A stretch of 64,000 nt of DNA, from positions 3,410,001-3,474,000 of the forward strand of contig NZ_JARXYP010000002.1 of the NCBI RefSeq assembly GCF_029893805.1, in the 5' to 3' direction. Of the stretch, positions 23,928 to 33,190 are shown piece by piece (within the stretch, counting starts at the first letter, position 1; the number at the start of each line of letters is the position of its first letter). The notes beneath the pieces were generated by a model, which was not told the origin of the DNA, made no database searches, and worked only from the letters and a program-made list of their open reading frames with translations. Both the position numbers and the translations under genes were made by a program. This stretch comes from Streptomyces sp. SAI-135 (GTDB taxonomy: Bacteria; Actinomycetota; Actinomycetes; Streptomycetales; Streptomycetaceae).

Positions 23928-25400
23928 GTGACACATCCGCCGAAGAGCAGTGCGGCACCACCGGGTTCCGGGGTGCCCACGATGCCGGCCGTACCGCCAC
24001 AGCCTGGCCCCTCGGCCCCGGCCCCGCAGGCGCCCCCGCCCGCCCCCGCGCCGGACCCGGCGCCCGCCCGTCGTACCGCCTTCGCCGAGGGTTTCGACCA
24101 GGTGCGCGCGGCCGCCACCACCGAGCCGGGCAGGCTGCGCATCATCGGCGCGGCGCTCGCCCTGCTCGTGGTGCTCTTCGGCGCGGTGACCGCCTGGCAG
24201 AGCGAGGAACGGGCCGGCGCCGCGGACGACGTGCTGCACAAGAGCCAGCCGCTCAGCAGCGCCGCCGCCGACATCTACCTGTACCTGGCCGACGCCAACA
24301 CCACGGCCTCCAGCGGCTTCCTCGCCGGCGGTCAGGAGTCGGCCGACTCCCGCAAGCGGTACGAGGACGACATCGACCGGGCCGCCGCCGGCCTGGTCAG
24401 GGCCGCCTCGAACTCCGACCCGGACTCGCCCGCCGCGAAGACGGTGGCCGAGCTGAACACCCTGCTGCCGGAGTACAAGGGCCTGGTGGAGCAGGCCCGT
24501 ACGTACAACCGCCAGGGCTTCCCGGTCGGCGGGGCGTACCTGCGGTACGCCAACGAGAAGATGCAGGAGGAGATGCTCCCGAAGGCGCAGAACCTCTACA
24601 CGAGCGAGAACCAGCGGCTGCGCGCCGACTACGCCGACGCCACGCCCTACCCGTGGGCCGCGATCGGCCTCGGCGTCCTGGCGCTCGCCGCACTGGCCTG
24701 GGCACAGCACCGCAACTACCGGCGCACCAACCGGGTCCTCAACCACGGCCTGGTCGCGGCCACCGCGACGGCGACCGTGGTGCTGCTGTGGCTCGTCGTC
24801 GGCCACACCGTGGCGCGCGCGGGCCTGAACGACTCCTACGACCACGGCGTCCGCTCGCTCAACGTGCTGCACGACGCCCGCATCGCCTCCCTGAAGGCGC
24901 GCGGCAACGAGAACCTCACGCTGGTGGCGCGCGGCGCGGAGACCGTCACGGTCACGGACGGCAGGACCGGCGAGAAGGTCACCCTCGACGCCTACGACCA
25001 CGACTTCGACCAGGACATGGACGCGCTCGGCAAGGGACTGGCCCAGGCGTCGGGGCTCGCCGACGACGACAAGGGCGAGAAGCCGGTGACCGCGGCCCAG
25101 GGCAACATGAAGGTGTGGAAGGAGCGTCACGCCGCGGCCCGCGAGCAGGACGACTTCGGCAACTACCAGGCGGCGCTGAACCGGGTGATCGGCGGCAAGG
25201 GCGCGACGGGCGAGTGCTTCGACAGCGTCGACCACAACCTCTCCCTCGCCCTGACCCACGAGGAGTCCGAGTTCCGGCAGTCGGCCGGTGACGGTCTGGA
25301 CGCGATGACGGGGCTTTCGGTGGGTGCCGCCGTACTGGCCGTGCTGGGCGCCGCGGGCGCGGTCCTCGGCATCGGCCGCAGGCTGTCGGAGTACCGGTGA
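23928..25400 (+). CDS. glnX: GlnX-like four-helix membrane sensor protein
   Basis: 490 residues from GTG 23928; GGGGGAGG lies eight bases upstream. A Pro-rich cytosolic N-terminus (about 50 residues) leads to four membrane helices: IIGAALALLVVLFGAVTAW, WAAIGLGVLALAALAWA, LVAATATATVVLLWLVVGH and LSVGAAVLAVLGAAGAVLGIG. Between helices 1-2 and 3-4 are two helical extracytoplasmic domains (for example DDVLHKSQPLSSAAADIYLYL). This is the layout of mycobacterial GlnX, which with GlnH passes an Asp/Glu signal to the kinase PknG. The next gene is GlnH-like and a PknG-like kinase is three genes downstream, which makes the assignment convincing despite low sequence identity to what I recall. Confidence 0.75.
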   Translation: MTHPPKSSAAPPGSGVPTMPAVPPQPGPSAPAPQAPPPAPAPDPAPARRTAFAEGFDQVRAAATTEPGRLRIIGAALALLVVLFGAVTAWQSEERAGAADDVLHKSQPLSSAAADIYLYLADANTTASSGFLAGGQESADSRKRYEDDIDRAAAGLVRAASNSDPDSPAAKTVAELNTLLPEYKGLVEQARTYNRQGFPVGGAYLRYANEKMQEEMLPKAQNLYTSENQRLRADYADATPYPWAAIGLGVLALAALAWAQHRNYRRTNRVLNHGLVAATATATVVLLWLVVGHTVARAGLNDSYDHGVRSLNVLHDARIASLKARGNENLTLVARGAETVTVTDGRTGEKVTLDAYDHDFDQDMDALGKGLAQASGLADDDKGEKPVTAAQGNMKVWKERHAAAREQDDFGNYQAALNRVIGGKGATGECFDSVDHNLSLALTHEESEFRQSAGDGLDAMTGLSVGAAVLAVLGAAGAVLGIGRRLSEYR

Positions 25401-26479
25401 GAGGGGGCGGGACGATGCGGATGCGTGGACGGGTGCGGGCCGGTCTCAGGGGCTGGGGCGGGGTGGGGGCGATGGCCGCCGTCTGTGTCCTGGTGTTCGC
25501 TTTCGCCCTGCTGCTGCCGCTGGCCCGGCCACCCGGCGACGGCAGCACGGGCAGCGGCGGCCCGGGGCTGACCCGTGCCGAGCAGGCCGCGGCGGACGAC
25601 CCCTGTCTCGATCCCGCGATCAAGGCGCACCCGGAGGAGCAGACTCTGTCCCCGTCGGGCGCGGACGGCCCGACCATCGACAGGATCAAGGCCCGCGAGG
25701 GCGAGAAGCGCAAGCTGATCGTCGGCGTCGACCAGAACAGCTACCGCTGGGGTTACCGCAACCCCAACGGCGGGGAGAACGCCGACCTGGAGGGCTTCGA
25801 CATCGACCTGGTGCACCGGATCGCCCAGGACATCCTCGGCGACGCCAACGCGGTGCAGTTCAAGGCCATCCCCACCAACCAGCGCATCCCTGCCATACAG
25901 AACGGCCGGGTCGACATGGTCGTCCGCACGATGACGATCAACTGCACGCGTGTCGGCCAAGTGGCGTTCTCCGCACCGTACTTCAAGACGGGGCAGCAGG
26001 TCCTCGCCCCCAAGTCCTCGGACATCGAGGGCTACGACGGCACGCTGGCGCACAAGAGGATCTGCACGGCGGAGGGTTCGACCGCCTTCAGCAAGCTGGA
26101 GGACGACAAGAAGGCCGGGGATCTCGTCGCCTCCGCCGACATCCGCACCACGGTGCCCAACCAGCTCGACTGCCTGGTCAGGCTCCAGCTCGGCGAGGTC
26201 GACGCCGTGGTCACCGACGGGGCGCTCGCCGCCAGTCAGGCCGCCCAGGACCCCACGGTCGAACTGAAGGGCTCCCCCTTCACCACCGAGTACTACGGCG
26301 TGGCGATGAAGAGCGACGCCGACGATCTGGTACGCCGGGTCAACCAGATCCTGGTGGACTACCGCAAGGACGACACGAACGGCTGGCAGGCGTCGTACGA
26401 CAGGTGGCTGTCCGCCACACTGGACAAGAACTCGGCGAAGTCGGAACCGCCGCCACCGAAGTACCTGCGCACGAGCTGA
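25397..26479 (+). CDS. glnH: GlnH-like glutamate/aspartate-binding protein, membrane-anchored
   Basis: GTG 25397 overlaps the glnX stop (GTGA); ATG 25415 behind GGGGGCGGG is an equally good start. A single N-terminal helix (AAVCVLVFAFALLLPLA) anchors it. The bound domain is a type-2 periplasmic-binding fold: LIVGVDQNSYRWGYRN, LEGFDIDLVHRIAQDILG, GRVDMVVRTMTINCTR, VAFSAPYFKTGQQVL and GEVDAVVTDGALAA. These match amino-acid-binding proteins. Unlike mycobacterial GlnH there is no lipobox Cys after the helix, so it looks like a permanent membrane anchor. It would present Asp/Glu, or a related ligand, to the GlnX-like partner. Confidence 0.8.
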   Translation: MRGGGTMRMRGRVRAGLRGWGGVGAMAAVCVLVFAFALLLPLARPPGDGSTGSGGPGLTRAEQAAADDPCLDPAIKAHPEEQTLSPSGADGPTIDRIKAREGEKRKLIVGVDQNSYRWGYRNPNGGENADLEGFDIDLVHRIAQDILGDANAVQFKAIPTNQRIPAIQNGRVDMVVRTMTINCTRVGQVAFSAPYFKTGQQVLAPKSSDIEGYDGTLAHKRICTAEGSTAFSKLEDDKKAGDLVASADIRTTVPNQLDCLVRLQLGEVDAVVTDGALAASQAAQDPTVELKGSPFTTEYYGVAMKSDADDLVRRVNQILVDYRKDDTNGWQASYDRWLSATLDKNSAKSEPPPPKYLRTS

Positions 26480-26535
26480 CGGACCGGCCAAGACCAACAT
26501 CCACTGAGCAACCCTTCAGCAGCGAGAGGTGATCG

Positions 26536-27870
26536 ATGGGCGTCACGGGACCCCCCGGGCCGGTGATGGACCGGGACGAGGTGGACCGTGCGCTGGCGCG
26601 GCTCGGCGCGGAGCACGAGGCGATCGAGACCTCGCTCCTCGCCCTGCAGGACCACGCGGGCCGCAGGCTCCTCGAAGGCGCCGAGCTCACCGGGGTCACC
26701 AAGGAGCGCTGGGAGTCCGCCGACGCGTCGATCACCCTGCTGTGGGCGTACTTCGACGCGTACACGGACGCGCTGCGCTCGGCCCGCGAGATCCGCTCCC
26801 GGCGCCGCTGGTCCAGCCGCGAGGACCTGGTGGAGCTGACCGAGCTGCTGCGCGGGGAGTCGGTCACGGTCGCGGGCTCGGCCACCGCCACCGCCAACGC
26901 GCCCACCCTGCACGGCAGTCCGGGCAAGCTCAGCGAGCGGTTCTCGCTGGTGACGCTCGTGGAGCGGATGAACGAGCTGTACGCCACGAGCCTGGACATG
27001 GTCGTCGCCGCCGACGCGGTCTGGTCGGCGCTGCCCGCGCGGATAGACCTCCTGTCCGCCGAACTCCAGCGCACCCGCCAGCTCGCGCACTCCGTCGGCG
27101 TACGCCCCGGGGAACACCCGGCCGGGGACGACCTGGAGCGCATCACCCGCACCCTCACGTCACTGCGCGAGCGGGTGATCTCCGACCCGCTCGCCTTCTG
27201 GCAGCGCGCGCAGGGCAGTTCGGCCCCCGGCGGCGGCAGGCCGGACACCACGGCCTACGACCGGGAGGCGCGGGCCCTGGAGGACGTGCGCCGGGAGATC
27301 GACGCCGTGCTCACGGTCCGGCAGGACGCCGAGGCCCGGCTGGTCAAGCTGCGGGACGTGCTCTCGCGCGCGGACCGCACGCTCGCCGAGGCCCGTATCG
27401 CGCGCGGCGAGGTCCTCGCGAAGATCGCGGCCACGGAGGTGCCGGTGGTCAGCGGACCGCCGACCGTGCTGCAGGAGCAGCTGGCGACGGCCGCCGAGTA
27501 CCGCAGACACGGCCAGTGGCACCGGCTGTCCCCGCTCCTGGAGTCCCTGGAGCAGAAGGCGGAGGACGAACTGCTGCGCGCCCGCGAGTCGCTGACCGCG
27601 GTCACCGCGCCGCTCGCGGTCCGCGCCGAGCTGCGCGGCCGGCTCGACGCGTACAAGGCGAAGGTCGCCCGGCACGGCCTGGCCGAGGACCCGTTCCTGA
27701 TCGAGCGGTACGACGCGGCCCGGCGGATGCTGTGGAGCGCGCCCTGCGACCTCAGGGTCGCCGAACAGGCCGTGCTGCGCTACCAGCACGCGGCCGCCGA
27801 ACTGCTGGGCGCCCCGCGGGTGTCGCAGCAGAGCGGTCCCGAAGACCGTAGGGGGGAGTCGTCGTCATGA
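26536..27870 (+). CDS. Helical coiled-coil protein of the PknG island, function unknown
   Basis: 444 residues from ATG 26536 after GAGAGG. Nearly all helix: long heptad-like stretches (DRDEVDRALARLGAEHEAIE, LEDVRREIDAVLTVRQDAEARLVKLRDVL, quoted by landmarks) with no signal peptide or membrane segment, so cytosolic. No catalytic motif is seen. It is 56 bp after glnH and its stop overlaps the kinase start (ATGA), so it should be made in step with the kinase. A scaffold linking the membrane sensor to the kinase is a fair inference, not shown. Confidence 0.8.
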   Translation: MGVTGPPGPVMDRDEVDRALARLGAEHEAIETSLLALQDHAGRRLLEGAELTGVTKERWESADASITLLWAYFDAYTDALRSAREIRSRRRWSSREDLVELTELLRGESVTVAGSATATANAPTLHGSPGKLSERFSLVTLVERMNELYATSLDMVVAADAVWSALPARIDLLSAELQRTRQLAHSVGVRPGEHPAGDDLERITRTLTSLRERVISDPLAFWQRAQGSSAPGGGRPDTTAYDREARALEDVRREIDAVLTVRQDAEARLVKLRDVLSRADRTLAEARIARGEVLAKIAATEVPVVSGPPTVLQEQLATAAEYRRHGQWHRLSPLLESLEQKAEDELLRARESLTAVTAPLAVRAELRGRLDAYKAKVARHGLAEDPFLIERYDAARRMLWSAPCDLRVAEQAVLRYQHAAAELLGAPRVSQQSGPEDRRGESSS

Positions 27871-30371
27871 GTCAGGAACAGCAGCCCTGCCAGCGGCCGG
27901 GCTGCGAGGGCAGCTACGAGGACATGGGCGGCGGCGAGCTGTACTGCGACACCTGCGGCCTCGCGCCGGTCGTCGCGGGGAGCCGTGGGGGCGGCTCGGT
28001 GCCCAGCGGCACGACCGGCGGCCCGGACTCGCAGGGCAGCGGCGGTTCGCGCTCCACCGGCCGCGGTTCCGCGCGTACGTCCTCGCACTCGTCGAAGTCA
28101 CGCCGCTCGGTGTCGGGACGGCTCTCGCGCTCGGTCTCCGGAAGGTCCACGGGCCGTTCGGTGTCGGTACGCAGCTCCGGCTCCGCCGCCGGGTCCAGCG
28201 GGCGGGGCCGGCTCGGCGCGGGCCTCGTCGAGGTGCCCGGGGTGCCGCGGCCCGACCCGCGCGAGATGGTCCTGGAGAACCCGGAGGTGCCCGAGCGCAA
28301 GCGGTTCTGCTCACGCTCCGACTGCGGGGCCCCCGTGGGGCGTTCGCGCGGTGAGCGGCCCGGGCGCACGGAGGGCTTCTGCACCAAGTGCGGCCACCCG
28401 TACTCGTTCGTGCCGAAGCTGAAGTCCGGTGACATCGTGCACGGCCAGTACGAGGTGGCGGGCTGTCTGGCGCACGGCGGGCTCGGCTGGGTCTATCTCG
28501 CCGTGGACCGCGCGGTGTCCGACCGCTGGGTGGTCCTCAAGGGCCTCCTGGACACCGGCGACCAGGACGCGATGGCCGCGGCGATCTCCGAGCGGCGCTT
28601 CCTCGCGGAGATCGAGCACGCCAACATCGTGCGGATCTACAACTTCGTCGAGCACCTCGACCAGCGCACCGGCTCCCTCGACGGCTACATCGTCATGGAG
28701 TACGTCGGCGGCAAGTCGCTCAAGGAGATCGCCAACGGCCGCCGTTCGCCCGACGGCAAGCGGGACCCGCTGCCGGTGGAGCAGGCGTGCGCCTACGGCA
28801 TCGAGGCCCTGGAGGCGCTCGGCCATCTCCACAGCCGCAACCTCCTGTACTGCGACTTCAAGGTCGACAACGCCATCCAGACCGAGGACCAGCTCAAGCT
28901 GATCGACATGGGCGCGGTGCGCCGGATGGACGACGAGGAGTCGGCCATCTACGGCACGGTGGGCTACCAGGCGCCCGAGGTCGCCGACGTGGGCCCCTCG
29001 GTCGCCTCCGACCTCTACACCGTCGGCCGCACCCTGGCCGTGCTGACCTTCGACTTCCAGGGCTACACCAACGTCTTCGTCGACTCGCTGCCCGACCCCG
29101 ACCACATCGAGGTCTTCCGCCGGTACGAGTCCTTCTACCGGCTGCTGGTCCGGGCGACCGACCCGGACCCGGCCCGCCGTTTCGCCTCCGCGCAGGAGAT
29201 GTCGGAACAGCTCACGGGTGTCCTGCGCGAGGTCGTCTCGCTGCAGACGGGCCGCGCCAGGCCCTCCCTGTCGACCCTGTTCGGCCCCGAAGTCCGCGTC
29301 ACCGACACGGAGTTGTTCCCCAAGCTGGACGGGGAGGTGTCGCGCTGGGGAGCGCGGCTGCTGCCCGCCCGCGGCAAGGGCGCCGGCGTCCCGGCCCTCG
29401 CCGGGGCCGCCCCTCCCGACCGCGGCCTCGTCAAGGACGTCGACGCGTCCGTCGCCTCCCTGGCGCTGCCCGTCCCGCACGTCGACCCCTCCGACCCCAA
29501 CGCCGGTTTCCTCGCCGGGCTCATGACCACCGCGCCCGCCGAGCTGCTCGGCGCCCTCGCGGCCGCTCCGGCCCCGTCGGCGGAGACCCGGCTCCGGCAG
29601 GTGCGGGCCTGGCTGGAGAACGGCGACGCGCACACCGCGGACGAGGCGCTGCGGCGTCTTGAGGACGAACGGCCCGACGACTGGCGGGTGGTCTGGTACC
29701 GGGGCGTGGCCGCTCTGGTGACCGGGGACCACGAGGCCGCCGCGCTCGCCTTCGACGCGATCTACGACGCCTTCCCGGGCGAGCCCGCCCCCAAGCTGGC
29801 CCTCGGCCTGTGCGCGGAGGTGCTCGGGCAGCTCGACAACGCCGCCGAGTACTACCGTCTGGTCTGGTCGACCGACCCCAGCTATGTGAGCGCCGCGTTC
29901 GGCCTCGCGCGCGTGCAACTCGCGACCGGGGACCGCCGTGGCGCGGTGCGGACCCTGGAGTCGGTGCCGGAGTCCTCGATCCACTACACGGCCGCCAGAG
30001 TGGCGGCGGTGCGCGCGCGGCTGCGTGGCCGCACCGCGACCGCGGGCGACGTACCCTTCCTGGACGACCTGACCGCCGCCGCCGGGCAGGTCGAGGCGCT
30101 GGACGCGTACGGACTGGATCCGGTGCGTCGCGAGCAGTTGTCGGCCGAGGTGCTGGGCGCGGCCCTGGACTGGATACTCTCCGGTGGCCAGGACTCCGTC
30201 GCCCCCGCCACCGGGGGACGGGCACTGCTCGGCAGCGGACTGGACGAGCGAGGACTGCGCTTCGGCCTGGAGCGTTCGTACCGCGCGCTGGCCCGGCTCG
30301 CGCAGGGCGGCGAGGAGAGGATCGACCTGGTGGAACGAGCCAACCGTTACCGCCCCCGGACGTGGGTGTAG
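27867..30371 (+). CDS. pknG: PknG-like Ser/Thr protein kinase with zinc ribbons and TPR domain
   Basis: 834 residues; ATG 27867 behind AGGGGGGAG. Residues ~8-30 are a first zinc ribbon (CxxxxC...CDTC), then ~90 residues rich in Ser/Arg/Gly that could be phosphorylated. A rubredoxin-like cluster (FCSRSDC, FCTKCGHP) precedes the kinase, as in mycobacterial PknG. The P-loop is CLAHGGLGWVYLA, Lys225 in VVLKGLL, catalytic Asp330 in LLYCDFKVDN, and metal Asp347 in LIDMGAVR, so HRD is YCD and DFG is DMG, close to PknG. YQAPE ends the activation segment. The C-terminal ~240 residues are TPR-like (EALRRLEDERPDDWRVVWYRG, YYRLVWSTDPSYVSAAFGLAR). PknG controls the FHA protein GarA/OdhI and thus 2-oxoglutarate use; the FHA protein at 33191 is a candidate target here. 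Confidence 0.9.
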   Translation: MSQEQQPCQRPGCEGSYEDMGGGELYCDTCGLAPVVAGSRGGGSVPSGTTGGPDSQGSGGSRSTGRGSARTSSHSSKSRRSVSGRLSRSVSGRSTGRSVSVRSSGSAAGSSGRGRLGAGLVEVPGVPRPDPREMVLENPEVPERKRFCSRSDCGAPVGRSRGERPGRTEGFCTKCGHPYSFVPKLKSGDIVHGQYEVAGCLAHGGLGWVYLAVDRAVSDRWVVLKGLLDTGDQDAMAAAISERRFLAEIEHANIVRIYNFVEHLDQRTGSLDGYIVMEYVGGKSLKEIANGRRSPDGKRDPLPVEQACAYGIEALEALGHLHSRNLLYCDFKVDNAIQTEDQLKLIDMGAVRRMDDEESAIYGTVGYQAPEVADVGPSVASDLYTVGRTLAVLTFDFQGYTNVFVDSLPDPDHIEVFRRYESFYRLLVRATDPDPARRFASAQEMSEQLTGVLREVVSLQTGRARPSLSTLFGPEVRVTDTELFPKLDGEVSRWGARLLPARGKGAGVPALAGAAPPDRGLVKDVDASVASLALPVPHVDPSDPNAGFLAGLMTTAPAELLGALAAAPAPSAETRLRQVRAWLENGDAHTADEALRRLEDERPDDWRVVWYRGVAALVTGDHEAAALAFDAIYDAFPGEPAPKLALGLCAEVLGQLDNAAEYYRLVWSTDPSYVSAAFGLARVQLATGDRRGAVRTLESVPESSIHYTAARVAAVRARLRGRTATAGDVPFLDDLTAAAGQVEALDAYGLDPVRREQLSAEVLGAALDWILSGGQDSVAPATGGRALLGSGLDERGLRFGLERSYRALARLAQGGEERIDLVERANRYRPRTWV

Positions 30372-30374
30372 TTG

Positions 30375-31694
30375 ATGTCGCAGATGCCCCAGCAGACCGC
30401 CCTTTCGAGGTGTCCGAGCTGCGAGGAACCCCTCGAGTCGGGCGACCGTTTCTGCGGTGCGTGCGGATACGACCTGTCCGCCGTCCCGGCACGGCCGGAC
30501 GACAGCCCGACCATCGCCCTGAACGGCGCGCCCCCGGACGGCCCCTGGCCGCAGGCCCCGCACCCGCCGGGGGAGCTCCGGCTGCCGACCGATCTGCGGG
30601 CCTCCGCCTCGGGTGAGCACGAACTGCCGCCGGTGCCGCCCCAGTCGGGGCCGGTGCTCGGATCGCCGGTCTCGCCCGCGTCCGGCGTGCGCTTCGACCG
30701 GACGCCGGAGCCCGACGAGTACCCCCTGCAGGCGCCGGACCCGCGTGTGGCCGCCGGACCGGCCGCCCCTGCCGAAGGAACCAAGGTGTGCGTGGCCTGC
30801 CGTGCCGGCCGGGTCGACGACGACGGCTACTGCGAGAACTGCGGGCACGCCCAGCCGCGCGAGCGCGACCACATGGAGCAGGAGGCCGGCCCGATCGCCG
30901 CCGTCAGCGACCGCGGACTGCGCCACCACCGCAACGAGGACGCCTTCAGCCTCGGCACCAGCGTGCTGCCCGACGGTCAACCGGCGACCTTCGCGGTGGT
31001 CTGCGACGGCGTGTCCTCCGCGACCCGTCCCGACGACGCCTCCCTGGCCGCGTCCCGGGCCGCCGCCGAGTCACTGCAGGCGGCCCTGCCGCAGGGCACC
31101 CACCCCCAGCAGGCCATGCACGAGGCGATCGTCGCCGCCTCCCGCGCGGTCAACTCGCTGGCCGGCGAACCCGCCACGGCCCGCGAGCACCAGCCGCACC
31201 AGAACGCCCCGGCGTGCACGATCGTCGGCTCGGTCGTCACCCCGACCCTGCTGGTCGTCGGCTGGGTCGGCGACAGTCGCGTCTACTGGGTGCCCACGGA
31301 CCGCAGTTCGCCTCCGGCCCGGCTCACCGAGGACGACTCCTGGGCCGCGCAGATGGTCGCCGCGGGCCTGATGAACGAGGCCGAGGCGTACGCCGACGAG
31401 CGTGCCCACGCGATCACCGGCTGGCTCGGCGCGGACGCCTACGAACTCGACCCGCACACCGCTTCCTTCAAGCCGGACCGCCCTGGTGTGGTGGTGGTGT
31501 GCACCGACGGCCTGTGGAACTACGCGGAGGCGGCCGACGAGATGGCCCAGGCCGTGCCGGCCGACGCCGCCGCCCGCCCGCTGCACAGCGCCCGGGTGCT
31601 GGTCGGTCACGCCCTGGACGGCGGGGGCCACGACAACGTAACAGTGGCCGTCGTCCCGTTCCCGACCCCCGTGCAGGGGGCAGGATCGGCCTGA
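30375..31694 (+). CDS. PP2C-family Ser/Thr phosphatase with two zinc ribbons
   Basis: 439 residues; ATG 30375 is four bases past the kinase stop (TTG 30372 is alternative). CPSCEEPLESGDRFCGACG is the first zinc ribbon, then a Pro-rich linker, then a second ribbon CVACRAGRVDDDGYCENCG. The phosphatase follows: VSDRGLRHHRNEDAF, VVCDGVSSA with the metal Asp-Gly, GWVGDSRVYWV, VVVCTDGLWNY and GGHDNVTVAVV with the final metal Asp. All PP2C metal residues are present. Placed between kinase and FHA genes it is the natural reverser of kinase action. Confidence 0.92.
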   Translation: MSQMPQQTALSRCPSCEEPLESGDRFCGACGYDLSAVPARPDDSPTIALNGAPPDGPWPQAPHPPGELRLPTDLRASASGEHELPPVPPQSGPVLGSPVSPASGVRFDRTPEPDEYPLQAPDPRVAAGPAAPAEGTKVCVACRAGRVDDDGYCENCGHAQPRERDHMEQEAGPIAAVSDRGLRHHRNEDAFSLGTSVLPDGQPATFAVVCDGVSSATRPDDASLAASRAAAESLQAALPQGTHPQQAMHEAIVAASRAVNSLAGEPATAREHQPHQNAPACTIVGSVVTPTLLVVGWVGDSRVYWVPTDRSSPPARLTEDDSWAAQMVAAGLMNEAEAYADERAHAITGWLGADAYELDPHTASFKPDRPGVVVVCTDGLWNYAEAADEMAQAVPADAAARPLHSARVLVGHALDGGGHDNVTVAVVPFPTPVQGAGSA

Positions 31695-31754
31695 GGCCGC
31701 ACGAACGGGGAAGCCTCGGCGGGCCGGAGGGGACCGGTCCGCGATCAGTCGTCG

Positions 31755-31770
31755 CCCCACGACTGTGGGG
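31755..31770 (+). promoter_or_regulatory. Hairpin in front of the vWA gene
   Basis: CCCCAC and GTGGGG pair around GACT, ending 24 bp before the chosen start of the vWA gene and 61 bp after the phosphatase stop. No T-run follows. It may set relative expression within the operon. Confidence 0.4.
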
Positions 31771-31794
31771 TTCATGAGGGGGATTCGAGCAGGT

Positions 31795-33141
31795 ATGGCC
31801 AATTTCTCGAAGTCGAACGTGCCGCAGTTCGCGATGGACGTCTACCAGAACGAGTACCTGCCCGAGGGCGGCCGCGAGGTCAACGCGATCGTCACGGTGA
31901 CCGCGACCGGCGGCGGCACGATCGGCAGCGCGGTCGCCGCCCCGCACCTCTGGTCGGCGGGACAGGGTCCCTCGGCGGCGGTCGCGGTGATGGTCGACTG
32001 CTCGGGGTCGATGGACTACCCGCCGACCAAGATGCGCAACGCCCGCGACGCCACGGCCGCCGCGATCGACACCCTGCGCGACGGCGTGCACTTCGCCGTG
32101 ATCGGCGGCACCCATGTGGCCAAGGAGGTCTACCCCGGCGGCGGACGGCTCGCGGTCGCCGACGCCACCACCCGCGACCAGGCCAAACAGGCCCTGCGCA
32201 AGCTCAGCGCGGGCGGCGGTACGGCGATCGGGACCTGGCTGCGCCTGGCCGACCGCCTGCTGTCCTCGGCGGACGTCGCCATACGGCACGGCATCCTGCT
32301 CACCGACGGACGCAACGAACACGAGTCGCCGGAGGACCTCAAGGCCTCCCTCGACGCCTGCGCGGGACGTTTCACCTGTGACGCCCGGGGCGTGGGCACC
32401 GACTGGGAAGTGAAAGAAGTCACAGGGATCGCCTCGGCTCTGCTCGGCACCGCCGACATCGTGGCCGATCCGGCCGCCCTCGCCGCCGACTTCACGCAGA
32501 TGATGGAGACGGCCATGGGCAAGGAGGTCGCCGACGTGGCCCTGCGGGTGTGGACCCCGGTGGGCACCACCATCAAGTTCGTCAAGCAGGTCGCGCCCAC
32601 GGTCGAGGAGCTCACCGACCGCCGCACCGAGGCCGGTCCGCGCGCCGGGGACTACCCCACCGGTTCCTGGGGGGACGAGTCCCGTGACTACCACGTCTGC
32701 GTCGAGGTCCCGGCCGCGAACATCGGCCAGGAGATGCTCGCCGCCCGGGTCTCCCTGGTGGTCCCGCAGCCCGACGGCAGCACGCAGAACCTGGGTGCTC
32801 AGGGCCTCGTCAGGGCCGTGTGGACCGACGACATGGTCGCCTCGACGTCGATCAATCCCCAGGTCGCCCACTACACCGGCCAGGCCGAACTGGCACAGGC
32901 CATCCAACAAGGTCTCGACCTTCGCAAAGCGGGTGATATCGACGGAGCAACGGCCAAACTGGGCCGTGCCGTTCAGCTCGCGAACGACTCGGGGAACGCC
33001 GATACTACGAAACTGCTTTCGAAGGTGGTGGACGTCGTCGATGCCACGACAGGTACTGTGCGACTGAAGGCGAAGGTCGAGGAGGCCGACGAGATGACTC
33101 TCGAGACCCGGTCGACAAAGACTGTTCGTGTAAAGAAGTAG
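31795..33141 (+). CDS. von Willebrand factor A domain protein
   Basis: 448 residues from ATG 31795 (ATG 31774 or 31765 are alternatives with GAGGGGG spacing). VAVMVDCSGSMDYPPTKM carries the DxSxS metal-binding (MIDAS) motif; GGGTAIGTWL and ILLTDGRNEH supply the Thr and Asp that complete the site. A beta-rich region follows (VADVALRVWTPVGTTIKFVKQVAPTV) and a C-terminal helical part ends in charged VKK. No signal peptide, so intracellular. Metal-dependent vWA proteins scaffold complexes. With kinase, PP2C and FHA genes beside it, it may bring the phospho-switch partners together, as in other PP2C-vWA-FHA sets. Confidence 0.9.
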   Translation: MANFSKSNVPQFAMDVYQNEYLPEGGREVNAIVTVTATGGGTIGSAVAAPHLWSAGQGPSAAVAVMVDCSGSMDYPPTKMRNARDATAAAIDTLRDGVHFAVIGGTHVAKEVYPGGGRLAVADATTRDQAKQALRKLSAGGGTAIGTWLRLADRLLSSADVAIRHGILLTDGRNEHESPEDLKASLDACAGRFTCDARGVGTDWEVKEVTGIASALLGTADIVADPAALAADFTQMMETAMGKEVADVALRVWTPVGTTIKFVKQVAPTVEELTDRRTEAGPRAGDYPTGSWGDESRDYHVCVEVPAANIGQEMLAARVSLVVPQPDGSTQNLGAQGLVRAVWTDDMVASTSINPQVAHYTGQAELAQAIQQGLDLRKAGDIDGATAKLGRAVQLANDSGNADTTKLLSKVVDVVDATTGTVRLKAKVEEADEMTLETRSTKTVRVKK

Positions 33142-33190
33142 ACAGTTTCCGACGGAGAAGTTCCCTGATCCGAGAGGGGGAAGCGCCGAC

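Noticed and set aside
28311..30980. 889-codon reverse frame opposite the PknG-like gene
   Set aside because: Shadow of the kinase reading frame; no domain and no ribosome site.
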